From Peribacillus asahii (GTDB taxonomy: Bacteria > Bacillota > Bacilli > Bacillales > DSM-1321), in contig NZ_CP026095.1 in the NCBI RefSeq assembly GCF_004006295.1, forward strand, positions 1,288,001-1,352,000: a stretch of DNA of 64,000 nt, given 5' to 3'. The translations under genes were made by a program, and so were the position numbers. Under the pieces are notes generated by a model. It saw nothing but the letters and a program-made list of their open reading frames with translations, did not search any database and was not told the origin of the DNA. Within the stretch, counting starts at the first letter, position 1. Each line of letters opens with the position of its first letter. Below, in pieces: positions 8,578 to 17,383 of this stretch.

Positions 8578-9579
8578 ATGGAAGAGACGGTGAAGCGTTC
8601 TAACAAGAAAAGAACGAAAAAATTTAGAAAACTTAAGCTTTTTGTATTAGTTATATTACTGATTCCTTTAGGACTGCTTGGTTATGGGTATTTTCAGTAT
8701 TATGATGCGAAAACAAAAGCGGAAAGTGCACTCGGTTCTGCTCATAAAAAAGAAGAAATAGAATTTAATGGCGAGAAACATGAACAAGATAAAGTTCATA
8801 TTTTATTAATCGGAGTGGATAAAAGAAAAGGACAAGTGCAATCCAATTCGGATACGATTATGATTGCTCAGTTTGATCCGAAAAATCAAAAAGTTAAACT
8901 AGCTACATTAATGAGAGACATGTATGTTCCAATTCCAGGTTATAGCGATTCCTATAAAATCAATGCAGCTAATTTCTTAGGCGGTCCTGAGTTAGTTAGA
9001 AAAACGATCAAAGAAAACTTTGGAATTGATACAGAGTATTTTGTGATGGTTGATTTTAAGGGATTTGAAACGATTATCGATACATTAAACCCCGATGGCA
9101 TAGAGATTGATGTAGAAAAGTCCATGAGTAAGGGGATTGGAGTTAGTTTAGTCGAAGGAACACAGAAATTAAATGGAAAAGAACTGCTTGGATATGCTCG
9201 TTATAGACAGGATAGCGAATCAGATTTTGGCAGAACGAGACGTCAGCAACAAGTGATAAAAGTATTATTGGATGAAGTCGTGAGTACAAACGGAATCTCA
9301 AATGCTCCAAGATTACTAGGGGCCGTCCAACCGTATATTTCTACTAATATCAGCAGTGTGGATAGCTTAAGTTTAATTAAAGAAGTGTTATCTAACCGGC
9401 CTGAATCTGTAGACACTTTAACGATTCCAGTTCAGGGTTCGTACACCGATGAACGAGTTGAGGGGAAAAATGGCGGTCATAGTCAGCTTGTGCTGCAAAT
9501 CGATGAAGCAGTCAATCGTCAAGCGCTGCATGATTTTCTGCTGAATGAATCAGATGATAAGGTCGCTCAATCTCACTAA
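8578..9579 (+). CDS. LytR-CpsA-Psr (LCP) family cell-wall polymer ligase
   Basis: A 333-residue protein: short basic cytoplasmic head, one N-terminal membrane helix (about residues 21-40), then an extracytoplasmic LCP domain. Seen: ILLIGVDKR, the phosphate-binding stretch LMRDMYVPIPGY, and GYARYRQDSESDFGRTRRQ, which contain the conserved Arg/Asp residues that bind polyprenyl pyrophosphate. LCP enzymes (TagT/U/V) attach wall teichoic acid or other anionic polymers to peptidoglycan. ATG at 8578 follows GAAGGAG. The gene stands alone between two inverted copies of a 35-base repeat. Which paralogue it is cannot be decided from sequence alone. Confidence 0.9.
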   Translation: MEETVKRSNKKRTKKFRKLKLFVLVILLIPLGLLGYGYFQYYDAKTKAESALGSAHKKEEIEFNGEKHEQDKVHILLIGVDKRKGQVQSNSDTIMIAQFDPKNQKVKLATLMRDMYVPIPGYSDSYKINAANFLGGPELVRKTIKENFGIDTEYFVMVDFKGFETIIDTLNPDGIEIDVEKSMSKGIGVSLVEGTQKLNGKELLGYARYRQDSESDFGRTRRQQQVIKVLLDEVVSTNGISNAPRLLGAVQPYISTNISSVDSLSLIKEVLSNRPESVDTLTIPVQGSYTDERVEGKNGGHSQLVLQIDEAVNRQALHDFLLNESDDKVAQSH

Positions 9580-9663
9580 TTATAGCGTGTGAATTGGAAA
9601 TCATATATTTGTTTGGTAATATTTATTTTGAAGCAGTTAGTTTTACATCTTCATTATGTTTAT

Positions 9664-9698
9664 CCGACATTTAACGGGCAGTAAGCCTCCCGCCTCAA
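9664..9698 (-). repeat. Right copy of the 35-bp inverted repeat flanking the LCP gene
   Basis: Reverse-complement partner of 8437-8471 (30 of 35 matches), lying 85 bases after the LCP stop codon. It contains TTAACGGGCAGTAAG. Confidence 0.65.
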
Positions 9699-9776
9699 AT
9701 TTATGGGGGGACAAGGAAGATAGGTAAGCTTTCACCAATCAGGTTTGTATGGTTACTTTATAAGGAGTGTTGAAAA

Positions 9777-10349
9777 ATGGATGTTATTACAGCGATTAAA
9801 ACAAGAAGAAGTATCGGGGTTGTGAAGCCAGATCCAGTACCAAAAGAATTAATTGAAGCTATTTTAGAAGCAGGAACATGGGCCCCTTGTCATCATCGAA
9901 CAGAACCGTGGCGTTTTTTCGTTTTAACAGGTGATGGTCGAAATCGTTTAGGAAACCTTTTCGCTCAAATGACACAAGCAAAAATGGAGGAACCTCTGAG
10001 TGAGGAAGACCAAAAAAGATTAGAACGTGAGAAAAATAAGCCGTTACGAGCACCTGTGATTATTACAGTAGCGGTCGAACCTTCAGATCAGAGTAAAGTG
10101 CTTCTTCAAGAGGAATTTGCTGCGGTGCATGCGGCTGTGCAAAATATGCTGCTAACTGCACACTCTTTAGGATTAGGAGCGGTTTGGAGAACAGGCGATA
10201 TTTGTTATGCACCGGAAGTGAAGGAGTTTTTTGGACTTACAGGAAAATCAGAAGTCGTTGGCTTTCTGTATATTGGCTATTCCGATATACAGAAGGAATT
10301 AAAAGGGAAGAGAAAGCACTTTTCTGAAGTGACACAGTGGATGGATTGA
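9777..10349 (+). CDS. Nitroreductase-family oxidoreductase
   Basis: A 190-residue FMN-binding nitroreductase-fold protein, predicted cytoplasmic, using NAD(P)H to reduce nitro or quinone compounds. Seen: the N-terminal FMN-phosphate motif TRRSIG (residues 10-15), AGTWAPCHHRTEPWRFFVL, and the C-terminal GLGAVWRTGD with GFLYIGY. The short length and TWAPCHHRTEPW resemble the E. coli YdjA / Bacillus YfhC branch. ATG at 9777 follows AAGGAG. It is followed by a terminator, so it is probably transcribed alone. The physiological substrate is unknown. Confidence 0.88.
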   Translation: MDVITAIKTRRSIGVVKPDPVPKELIEAILEAGTWAPCHHRTEPWRFFVLTGDGRNRLGNLFAQMTQAKMEEPLSEEDQKRLEREKNKPLRAPVIITVAVEPSDQSKVLLQEEFAAVHAAVQNMLLTAHSLGLGAVWRTGDICYAPEVKEFFGLTGKSEVVGFLYIGYSDIQKELKGKRKHFSEVTQWMD

Positions 10350-10359
10350 ATGACGGGAG

Positions 10360-10392
10360 AAACCTAAACGTGAAATAGGCGTTTAGGTTTTT
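10360..10392 (+). terminator. Terminator after the nitroreductase gene
   Basis: Stem AAACCTAAACG pairing with CGTTTAGGTTT, followed by T residues. Confidence 0.85.
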
Positions 10393-10433
10393 CTGTTCTA
10401 TTTTCACGAGAGAATTATTTCAATATTTCAATA

Positions 10434-10462
10434 TTTCAATATTAATGGACACTTGTTATAAT
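10434..10462 (+). promoter_or_regulatory. Promoter for the stand-alone trpB
   Basis: TTTCAA, a 17-base spacer, and a perfect TATAAT at 10457-10462, 35 bases before the trpB ATG. The -35 box lies in three tandem copies of TTTCAATA. No T-box or TRAP-type leader was seen. Confidence 0.6.
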
Positions 10463-10496
10463 AGATGAAACGTATGATAAAGGAGTAGAGTTTAGA

Positions 10497-11662
10497 ATGA
10501 CGAGTAATAGTGTAGAAAGTAAAGGATACTTTGGAGAGTTTGGCGGCAGCTATATACCAGAAAATCTTCAAAAAGTAATGGATGTAATAGAAGAACAATT
10601 TTTGAAATATAAGGATGACCCACAGTTTTTGGCTGAATATCAATATTATTTAAAAGAATATATCGGTCGTGAAAATCCATTAACATATGCGAAAAACTTA
10701 ACCGAACAAATTGGCGGGGCGAAAATCTATTTAAAACGTGAAGATTTAAATCATACAGGTGCTCATAAGATTAATAATGCAATCGGCCAAATTTTATTAG
10801 CGAAAAAGATGGGAGCTAAACGTGTGATCGCTGAGACAGGTGCAGGTCAACACGGAGTGGCTACCGCTACCGCTTGTGCGATGTTTGGCTTGGAATGTGT
10901 CATTTATATGGGAAAAGTCGATACGGAACGACAAGCACTAAATGTATTTCGAATGGAATTACTAGGTGCTAAAGTTGTAGCAGTCGATAAGGGACAAGGT
11001 CGCTTGAAAGAAGCGGTCGATGAAGCGTTAAATGATTTAGTTCAAAACTACGAAAATACGTTTTATTTATTAGGATCAGCTGTAGGACCTCATCCATATC
11101 CAACGATGGTGAAGCATTTCCAAGCAGTCATTAGTGAAGAGTCTAAACGTCAAATTCTTGAAAAAGAAGGAAAGCTACCGACAGCTATCGTAGCATGTGC
11201 AGGCGGAGGAAGCAATGCCATTGGTTCATTCGCTCATTATATTGATGAACCAAACGTTCGTTTAATCGGTTGTGAACCAGCAGAAGCACCAAGTATTTCA
11301 GAAGGTGTTCCAGCGGTTATACATGGTTTTAAATGTTTAACGTTGTTAGATGAAGAAGGAAATCCGAAGCCTACTTTCTCGATTGCAGCAGGATTAGATT
11401 ATCCGGGTGTAGGTCCAGAACATAGTTATTTAAAAGTAAGCGGTCGAGGGAATATGTAACGGTTACAGGGCAGGAAGCATTAGATGCATTCCAGCTTCTT
11501 TCTAAAACGGAGGGAATTATTCCAGCGTTAGAAAGTTCTCATGCTATTGCTCATGCGATTAAATTAGCGAAAGAATTGTCAAGTGATGATGTGATTGTCG
11601 TAACGTTATCAGGTCGTGGTGATAAAGACGTGGAGCAAGTATTCCGCATGCTGCAAAAGTAA
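10497..11662 (+). pseudogene. trpB: Tryptophan synthase beta chain with a one-base frameshift
   Basis: The first frame encodes 320 residues of TrpB: the PLP lysine in [13 protein letters not shown], the phosphate loop [10 protein letters not shown], and [10 protein letters not shown]. It then hits a stop (11457-11459). The missing C-terminus continues in another frame from 11456 ([15 protein letters not shown] to [17 protein letters not shown]) and ends at 11662. The junction (GGTCGAGGGAATATGTAACG) is one base short of encoding SGRGEYVTVTG. Either the gene is inactive or a G run was miscounted. It stands alone without trpA, and the stretch between IGCEPAE and HGFK is about eight residues shorter than in operon TrpB. 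This suggests a stand-alone subtype. ATG at 10497 follows AAAGGAG. Confidence 0.85.
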
Positions 11663-11674
11663 GGGAAATACGAG

Positions 11675-11713
11675 ATAAGACTCTTGCCATATCGGTGAGA
11701 GTCTTATTTTTTT
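11675..11713 (+). terminator. Terminator after trpB
   Basis: ATAAGACTCT pairs with AGAGTCTTAT, followed by a run of seven T. Confidence 0.88.
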
Positions 11714-12209
11714 AGAAAGCGCTGTTTCCCATAAAATAAGACAAAATTCAACAGTGTCGTATCACCTAGTCTTTTTTCTATAGTTCAACAGGAAATAAAT
11801 GGCGTATTATTTTGTTTGTAATGTTATTGTAATATTAGATCTATTTAATGGTAATTGAGGGTTTTTAGTTCGTTTTCATCGTTAACTTAGGCTTATGTTT
11901 GTATAGGTTTTGTCATAATATAGGATTTTCTAGCTACCTAAGACGAAGAAATAAGTCGAAAAATAGGATTTTATGTTTAAAATGAAATGTAAATGTAATA
12001 TGAATAACACGACTTTGATAAATTATGATGTTATACTTCAATGTAGGAAAAAGTTATTTTATTATGTATATTAATCCATTACAAACTTACATATGAGACT
12101 AATACATTAAGAACATATAAAAATTTCTAGGCTATTTATAATAAATAAGATTCATAGAACGCCAAGGATCTGTTACTAGATAGCTAGGGAAGAAAGCAGG
12201 GGAACAATT
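11714..12209 (+). other. Long AT-rich leader region of cwlO
   Basis: About 500 bases with no plausible gene. The only recognisable element is the WalR box at 11817. The long distance to the cwlO start suggests a long 5' untranslated region, as known for B. subtilis cwlO; this is an inference. Confidence 0.5.
11817..11833 (+). promoter_or_regulatory. WalR (YycF) binding box
   Basis: TGTAAT-N5-TGTAAT is a perfect match to the published WalR consensus TGTWAH-N5-TGTWAH. It lies upstream of a cwlO-like autolysin gene, a known type of WalR target. Confidence 0.75.
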
Positions 12210-13529
12210 TTGAAGAAGAAATTTATCGCATTAAATACATCTATTATGATTGGACTAGGAAGTTTATTTTCAATTCCAGCAGTACAAGCAGAAAGCATTT
12301 CAAATATTGAGTCTAAACGTACGGGGATTCAAGAAGAAATTGCTGAAGCACAGAAACTTATTAAAGAATTAAATGCAGAGCAAGCAAAGCTAACAAAACA
12401 AATTGAACAAGTTGAACAAGCTATTAAAGAAAACAACGCAAAGATTACAAAAACGAAAGAGCAAATTAAAGAAACACAAGCAGACGTAGATGCGCTGAAA
12501 AAATCGATTGCAGCATTGGAAGAACGAATTGCAAATCGTGAAGAAGTTCTTAAAGAACGTGCTCTTTCATTCCAAGAAAGCGGCGGCGATGTCAATTATG
12601 TGGAAGTATTATTTGGGGCAACAGACTTCAGTGATTTCGTAGGCCGTGTTCAAGCGGTAGCGACAATGGCTCAAGCAGACCGTGATATTTTAGCTCAACA
12701 AGAAGCGGATAAAGCTGAATTAGAAGAGAAGAAAGCAGCAGTTGAGAAGAAATTATCTAACTTAAAAAGCATGAAGGTTGAGTTAGAAGGAATGCAGGTT
12801 CAAATTGAATCTCAGAAGAAACAAAGTGAAGGAGCCATGGCGAAGTTAGAGGCAAAAGAAGCAACAACGAAACAGCTTCAAGAAAGCCTAGAGAAAAAGG
12901 ATGCTAATCTTGCATCGCAAATTGCTTCTATTCTTGAAGAAAGAAGACAAGAAGCAAAACGTAAAGCAGCAGAAGAACAAACTTTACAACAAGCAGCAAG
13001 AGAAGCGCAACAATCAACACAATCATCAACATCTAACAATAGCTCTTCAACATCATCGGCAAACAGTAAATCTGATACGTCTGATAAATCGAAATCAACT
13101 GAATCAGCTGAACCAAAAGCTGCTGCACCTAAACCAAGCAGTGCTAACACAGGTTCAGCGATTACAGCAGGATACAAGTATATTGGGAACTCTACTTATA
13201 AATTTGGCGGCGGTAGAACGGCATCAGATATTGCGAACGGTTTATTCGATTGTTCTGCTTTCGTATCTTGGGCATATCGTCAAGCTGGTGTGAGCCTTCC
13301 AGCACATACAGATGCTTTAGCGGCGTCTGGAACAAAAATTTCAGCAAGCCAAATGCAACCTGGAGATTTAGTATTCTTTGATACGTATAAAAGAAATGGA
13401 CATGTTGGTATTTATGTAGGCGGCGGTAAATTCATCGGTTCTCAAAGCTCTACAGGTGTAGCTATTGCGAATATGAGCAGCGGTTACTGGGCTGACACAT
13501 TCAAGGGATATGTTGTACGTGTAAACTAA
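12210..13529 (+). CDS. cwlO: CwlO-like peptidoglycan DL-endopeptidase
   Basis: A 439-residue secreted autolysin that cleaves D-Glu-meso-DAP bonds in peptide stems during cell elongation. Domains in order: signal peptide with likely cleavage after AVQA (about residue 27), a long coiled coil (about 28-270), a Ser/Thr/Lys-rich linker, and an NlpC/P60 domain (about 315-439) with the nucleophile Cys in GLFDCSAFVSWAYRQAG and the His in NGHVGIYVGGGKF. The start is TTG at 12210 after AGCAGGGG. The coiled coil is where FtsEX-dependent activation occurs in B. subtilis CwlO. The upstream WalR box supports essential two-component control. Confidence 0.92.
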   Translation: MKKKFIALNTSIMIGLGSLFSIPAVQAESISNIESKRTGIQEEIAEAQKLIKELNAEQAKLTKQIEQVEQAIKENNAKITKTKEQIKETQADVDALKKSIAALEERIANREEVLKERALSFQESGGDVNYVEVLFGATDFSDFVGRVQAVATMAQADRDILAQQEADKAELEEKKAAVEKKLSNLKSMKVELEGMQVQIESQKKQSEGAMAKLEAKEATTKQLQESLEKKDANLASQIASILEERRQEAKRKAAEEQTLQQAAREAQQSTQSSTSNNSSSTSSANSKSDTSDKSKSTESAEPKAAAPKPSSANTGSAITAGYKYIGNSTYKFGGGRTASDIANGLFDCSAFVSWAYRQAGVSLPAHTDALAASGTKISASQMQPGDLVFFDTYKRNGHVGIYVGGGKFIGSQSSTGVAIANMSSGYWADTFKGYVVRVN

Positions 13530-13542
13530 TAAGTATAGAGGG

Positions 13543-13577
13543 AATAAGCAGAGGGGACATTCTCTGCTTATTTTTCT
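13543..13577 (+). terminator. Terminator after cwlO
   Basis: AATAAGCAGAG pairs with CTCTGCTTATT, followed by T residues. Confidence 0.88.
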
Positions 13578-13768
13578 ATGAAATGCTATTTTGGTAATAT
13601 TTTCAACAAAACTATTTTTGAAAAAATAAAAGAAAAAAATGAAACTTATTTTGTTCTATATCGTAAATACTATAAAGTATAAGATGAAAGGTGCTGGGAA
13701 AATTCGTATAGGACAATAAGGTACATTTACTAAAAAATGAAACATATATCAAGGAGGAACTTACTTAC

Positions 13769-14209
13769 ATGAAAAAATTATTGGCAGCTGTATTAACTGC
13801 AATTCTGGTGTTAGCACCTGTTGGAAGCTTTGTATTCCAAGAGAGCGCAACAACGGTTGATGCGAAATCTTACAAATCAGGAAAGAAAAGCTTTAATACT
13901 AATAGAAACAGCAATATCCAAAATAATAATATAAACAAATCTGATACGACAACAACGAATAAAGCAAAGACGAACACTACTAATAAAGGCGGCTTTATGT
14001 CTGGCGGACTTATGAAAGGTCTTATGTTAGGTGGACTTGCTGGATTATTATTTGGCAGCCTATTTGCGAATATGGGTGTATTAGGATCAATTCTTGGCTT
14101 CTTAATTAATGTAATTGCAATCGTAGCTATCATTGTCATCATTCGTAAAATCTTCGTTTACTTCAAGGATAAAAAGAAAAAAGAGGATACTAATCCGTGG
14201 AGAAATTAA
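13769..14209 (+). CDS. Exported/membrane protein, Tim44-like low-complexity type
   Basis: A 146-residue envelope protein. It has an N-terminal signal-like helix (MKKLLAAVLTAILVLAPVGS), a polar Asn/Thr/Lys linker, a Gly-Leu-rich patch (KGLMLGGLAGLLFGSLF), one strong membrane helix (about residues 107-129) and a charged C-terminus. This layout resembles small bacterial proteins annotated as Tim44-domain-like, but no functional motif is visible. ATG at 13769 follows AAGGAGG. Its last 13 bases overlap the next gene, so the two are probably translationally coupled. Confidence 0.8.
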   Translation: MKKLLAAVLTAILVLAPVGSFVFQESATTVDAKSYKSGKKSFNTNRNSNIQNNNINKSDTTTTNKAKTNTTNKGGFMSGGLMKGLMLGGLAGLLFGSLFANMGVLGSILGFLINVIAIVAIIVIIRKIFVYFKDKKKKEDTNPWRN

Positions 14210-14484
14210 TTATTCCAGAACAAGATATTATTAATGCACTATGTGTGTATATTTCTCGTAAAAAACAAATTCAACCTCAAGATGTTGAAGTAGAATTGAT
14301 GTATGATGATGAGTATGGATTTTCTGCTGAAGTGTATTGGGAAGGGCGCAAGCAAGTTCTAATTACAGTGAACTTAATCGAAGCACTTCGTTTATGGCTT
14401 GATGAATTTTTAAACCGAGATCCTTATGCCGGAATTGAGTTAGTGCTTAATGATGAAGAAGGAATTATAGCTGTTATTAACTGA
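14197..14484 (+). CDS. YxcD-like small protein (DUF2653 type)
   Basis: A 95-residue acidic cytoplasmic protein starting at GTG 14197, within the end of the preceding gene. Sequence features such as EQDIINALCVYISRKK and VELMYDDEYGFSAEVYWEG recall the DUF2653/YxcD family of Bacillus, for which no function is known to me. It is followed directly by a terminator, so it ends the two-gene unit with the membrane protein. Confidence 0.78.
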   Translation: MEKLIIPEQDIINALCVYISRKKQIQPQDVEVELMYDDEYGFSAEVYWEGRKQVLITVNLIEALRLWLDEFLNRDPYAGIELVLNDEEGIIAVIN

Positions 14485-14486
14485 AG

Positions 14487-14524
14487 AAAAGGATGTACCT
14501 ATTTTGATGGGTGCATCCTTTTTG
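14487..14524 (+). terminator. Terminator after the YxcD-like gene
   Basis: AAAAGGATGTACC pairs with GGGTGCATCCTTTT, followed by further T residues. Confidence 0.85.
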
Positions 14525-14583
14525 TTTACATACCTCATTCTAATGGAGGAAATTAGGAATGATGGAAAAGTCTTAAAAGTGAA

Positions 14584-14612
14584 TTGACAAATTTATCTTG
14601 CTGTATTATATT
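14584..14612 (+). promoter_or_regulatory. Strong sigma-A-like promoter
   Basis: Perfect TTGACA, a 17-base spacer and TATATT. The next gene downstream is the small YezD-like gene at 14752. Confidence 0.65.
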
Positions 14613-14751
14613 TAATTCATAGTTTTTTAATATGTTTAATGTGATAACTATGGAAATTGTTGTACTATTTTGATAAATTGATAATGTCTATAAGTGAAAC
14701 AGCAGAATACAAGAAGCAGGTGTGAATTCATGATTATAGGGGGGGCTTCGT

Positions 14752-14919
14752 ATGAGCAAGTTAGAAGAGCAGCAATTACAATATATTTTATCCAGTTTGC
14801 AAAATATCCAGTATGGTTCAGTAGTTATTACGGTACATAACGGCGAAATCACACAGGTCGATACAACGGAAAAGAAGCGGTTTCCACTTTTAAAAAGTCA
14901 TACTGCCAAAGCGAAATAG
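14752..14919 (+). CDS. YezD-like small protein (DUF2292 type)
   Basis: A 55-residue protein with QYGSVVITVHNGEITQVDTT, matching my recollection of the YezD/DUF2292 family, which often accompanies sulfur-metabolism genes. ATG at 14752 follows a strong run of six G. A promoter lies 140 bases upstream and a terminator follows, so it is a complete single-gene unit. Function is not established. Confidence 0.8.
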   Translation: MSKLEEQQLQYILSSLQNIQYGSVVITVHNGEITQVDTTEKKRFPLLKSHTAKAK

Positions 14920-14938
14920 AATAAATCAATGGGAAACT

Positions 14939-14976
14939 AAAGCATCACAAAGTATAGGGTGGTGCTTTTATTTATT
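14939..14976 (+). terminator. Terminator after the YezD-like gene
   Basis: AAAGCATCAC pairs with GTGGTGCTTT, followed by a T-rich tract. Confidence 0.75.
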
Positions 14977-15139
14977 TTTCATATTGCTATATATAATACG
15001 GTTAATTATTCAACAAGTTCTCCATATCTTGAACCGCTATGAATGGATAGGTCTATAAGTTCTCACTCTTTCCGTGATAGAATAAGGAGAAGAGGTGAGT
15101 AGGGGTTCACCTCGATAATGGGAAAAAAGGGGGATTTGT

Positions 15140-15925
15140 ATGACTTTACAATCAATTGAACCAAAAATTTTAGAGCTTATTGAAACATTTGATGGGCGAA
15201 TCGCGTACAAAATTGAAAACGATCGCGGAGAGTCTATTTCTTATCACGAACATGAAGCGTTTCAATCCGCAAGCTTAATTAAAATCCCGATGATTATTGA
15301 AGGGTATCGTCAAGCTGAGAACCAAGATATTTATTTAAATCAGCCGTTAACGATTCCACGCAATGAGGTCACTCGCGGGTCTGGTGTACTCCATACTTTG
15401 TCAGATAAGGTATTTTTAACAGTTGAAGATTTATTAACGCTCATGATTACGATTTCGGATAACACCTCTACGAATATGATGATGACGTTGCTTACTTTTG
15501 AAAAGATTAATCAATGTATTCAAGAGCTAGGATTGGAAAATACCGTTCTAGAACGAAGAATGTTTGATTTTAAGGCGTTAAAGGAAGGGCGCGACAATAC
15601 GATGTCAGCCGCTGATACTGTACTTTGTTTAAAGGCGATACATACGGGTAATTTTTTAACAAAAGCCAGTCAAGAAAGGATTCTAGACATCTTTGAACAG
15701 CAGCAATTTAAGGAACGTCTTCCTGCTATGATGGGAAAAGGTGTGAAAGTTGGGAATAAAACTGGCAGCCTTCGTGGAGTCATGCATGATGCGGCTATTA
15801 TTCGCTCTGAAACAGAAACGGTTTACGCGTCTGTTTTAACGGAAGATATGGCGTCAGAAGAGGAAAGCCGTCAGATTATTAGTAAGATTGGTAAATTGAT
15901 TTATGATGAGATGGTAAGTTCTTAA
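15140..15925 (+). CDS. Class A beta-lactamase-like serine hydrolase
   Basis: A 261-residue protein with the three active-site motifs of the penicillin-recognising fold: SxxK in QSASLIKIP (about residue 44), SDN in TISDNTSTN (about 111), and KTG in VGNKTGSLRG (about 213). No signal peptide is present, so it should act in the cytoplasm and is unlikely to be a conventional secreted beta-lactamase. The equivalent of the class A Glu166 region could not be assigned with confidence. ATG at 15140 follows AAAAAAGGGGG. It is a single-gene unit closed by a terminator. Confidence 0.85.
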   Translation: MTLQSIEPKILELIETFDGRIAYKIENDRGESISYHEHEAFQSASLIKIPMIIEGYRQAENQDIYLNQPLTIPRNEVTRGSGVLHTLSDKVFLTVEDLLTLMITISDNTSTNMMMTLLTFEKINQCIQELGLENTVLERRMFDFKALKEGRDNTMSAADTVLCLKAIHTGNFLTKASQERILDIFEQQQFKERLPAMMGKGVKVGNKTGSLRGVMHDAAIIRSETETVYASVLTEDMASEEESRQIISKIGKLIYDEMVSS

Positions 15926-15945
15926 CTTTATATTGGAATGAAGAG

Positions 15946-15978
15946 AGACCGTCCTAAGATTTAAACTTAGGACGGTCT
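15946..15978 (+). terminator. Terminator after the beta-lactamase-like gene
   Basis: AGACCGTCCTAAG pairs perfectly with CTTAGGACGGTCT. Only a short T/A tail follows. Confidence 0.8.
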
Positions 15979-16003
15979 TAAAAATAATAGAAAGAGTGAA
16001 AGG

Positions 16004-16576
16004 ATGAGAAAGAAGATTACAGTTAGTGTTTTAAGTATAGTCGGATTAGGGGTTTTGTATGTGGCTTTTTTGCAGCTGAAAATCTATCAACATAGTCATC
16101 AAGAAATTCCGAAAAATGTCGATTATGTAATTGTGCTTGGAGCGAGGGTAAAAGGAACGGTACCGTCATTGTCCTTACAATACCGAATTGATGCGGCTGC
16201 TGCTTACTTATTAGAAAACAAAAAGACGATTGCGATTGTTTCTGGTGGGCAAGGTGAAGGGGAAGACATTTCTGAAGCGGAAGCGATGCGACGAGAACTT
16301 GTTAGAAAAGGCGTGGAGGAATCAAGAATTATTTTAGAAGACCAGTCGACTTCTACTTATGAAAATATTACTTTTTCAAAGAAATTGATTCCAAGCGGAA
16401 GTGAAACAGGTCTCATTGTCTCGAATGACTTTCATTTGTATCGCGCGAGTATGATAGCAAAAAGAGAAGAGTTACAGGTCACGGGAATACCGGCAAAAAC
16501 ACCTGAAATAGTTCTTGTAAAATCGTATGTGAGAGAATATTTAGCGATTACGAAATACTATATAACGAGAATATGA
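16004..16576 (+). CDS. YdcF/SanA-like membrane-anchored DUF218 protein
   Basis: A 190-residue protein with one N-terminal membrane helix (about residues 5-24) and a DUF218 domain: DYVIVLGARVKGTVPS, AIVSGGQGEGEDISEAEAM, STSTYENITFSK and SNDFHLYRAS. Family members (SanA, YdcF, ElyC) are linked to envelope barrier function and bind nucleotide-like ligands, but the reaction is not established. The gene is followed after 16 bases by the ATPase gene and is probably cotranscribed with it. Confidence 0.86.
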   Translation: MRKKITVSVLSIVGLGVLYVAFLQLKIYQHSHQEIPKNVDYVIVLGARVKGTVPSLSLQYRIDAAAAYLLENKKTIAIVSGGQGEGEDISEAEAMRRELVRKGVEESRIILEDQSTSTYENITFSKKLIPSGSETGLIVSNDFHLYRASMIAKREELQVTGIPAKTPEIVLVKSYVREYLAITKYYITRI

Positions 16577-16592
16577 TGAAGGAGAATGGCTG

Positions 16593-17324
16593 ATGTTTTT
16601 AAAGAAAATCACTATGCTTCAAGAGAAAGTGGATGGGGATCAGTATCCATTTTCAATTCCAGCGATTCAGTCATTATCTGAATTAGAAATCAAGAAGCCG
16701 GTCACTTTTTTTGTTGGCGAGAATGGCTCGGGAAAATCCACTTTATTAGAAGCAATTGCGGTTAACGCTGGTTTTCATGCTGCTGGCGGCGGACGGAATA
16801 ATACATACGATGTACACGCAGCACAAGCTGACTTGCGAGATTATATTCGGCTTTCGTGGCTGCCGAAAATCACGAATGGCTTTTTCCTGCGAGCGGAATC
16901 ATTCTACCAATTTGCTTCTCATATTGATGAATTAGCAAAGGAGCATTCTAGTATTTATCAGAGCTACGGGGGACAATCTTTGCATAAGCAATCACATGGC
17001 GAATCGTTTCTATCTTTATTTACAAATCGATTTAATGAAAATGCGATTTATTTTTTAGATGAACCAGAGGCGGCATTATCACCAGCAAGACAGCTAGCTC
17101 TTCTTCGCGTTATGCACGATTTAATGACGAAAGGGAATGTTCAATTTATTATTGCCACGCATTCTCCTATTTTACTCGGCTATCCGGATGCGCAAATTCT
17201 GAGCTTTGATCATGGGAAAATTAAAGAAGTAGATTATGAGAGTACGGAGCATTATCAGATAACGAAGTATTTTTTACAGCATCGGGAGAAAATGCTGATG
17301 GAGCTGTTTATGGAGGAAGATTAA
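16593..17324 (+). CDS. AAA/ABC-type ATPase (AAA_21-like)
   Basis: A 243-residue soluble ATPase with Walker A GENGSGKST (about residues 43-51), a signature-like SHGES (about 135), Walker B AIYFLDEPEAALS (about 150), and the switch histidine in IIATHSP. The layout is the compact AAA_21 type found in stand-alone predicted ATPases, not a transporter subunit, since no permease gene is adjacent. ATG at 16593 follows AAGGAG, 16 bases after the DUF218 gene. The role is unknown. Confidence 0.85.
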   Translation: MFLKKITMLQEKVDGDQYPFSIPAIQSLSELEIKKPVTFFVGENGSGKSTLLEAIAVNAGFHAAGGGRNNTYDVHAAQADLRDYIRLSWLPKITNGFFLRAESFYQFASHIDELAKEHSSIYQSYGGQSLHKQSHGESFLSLFTNRFNENAIYFLDEPEAALSPARQLALLRVMHDLMTKGNVQFIIATHSPILLGYPDAQILSFDHGKIKEVDYESTEHYQITKYFLQHREKMLMELFMEED

Positions 17325-17383
17325 AAAAGAGCTTGCAGAATTGATTCGCAACATATTTGTGTAGAACAAGAGGGGGAATTTAC

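Noticed and set aside
8437..9698. TnpB-associated omega RNA or an IS605-type element around the LCP gene
   Set aside because: Only short end-like repeats are present; there is no tnpA or tnpB reading frame in the interval.
10428..10686. Minus-strand frames over the trpB promoter
   Set aside because: AT-rich chance frames overlapping the promoter and the start of trpB.
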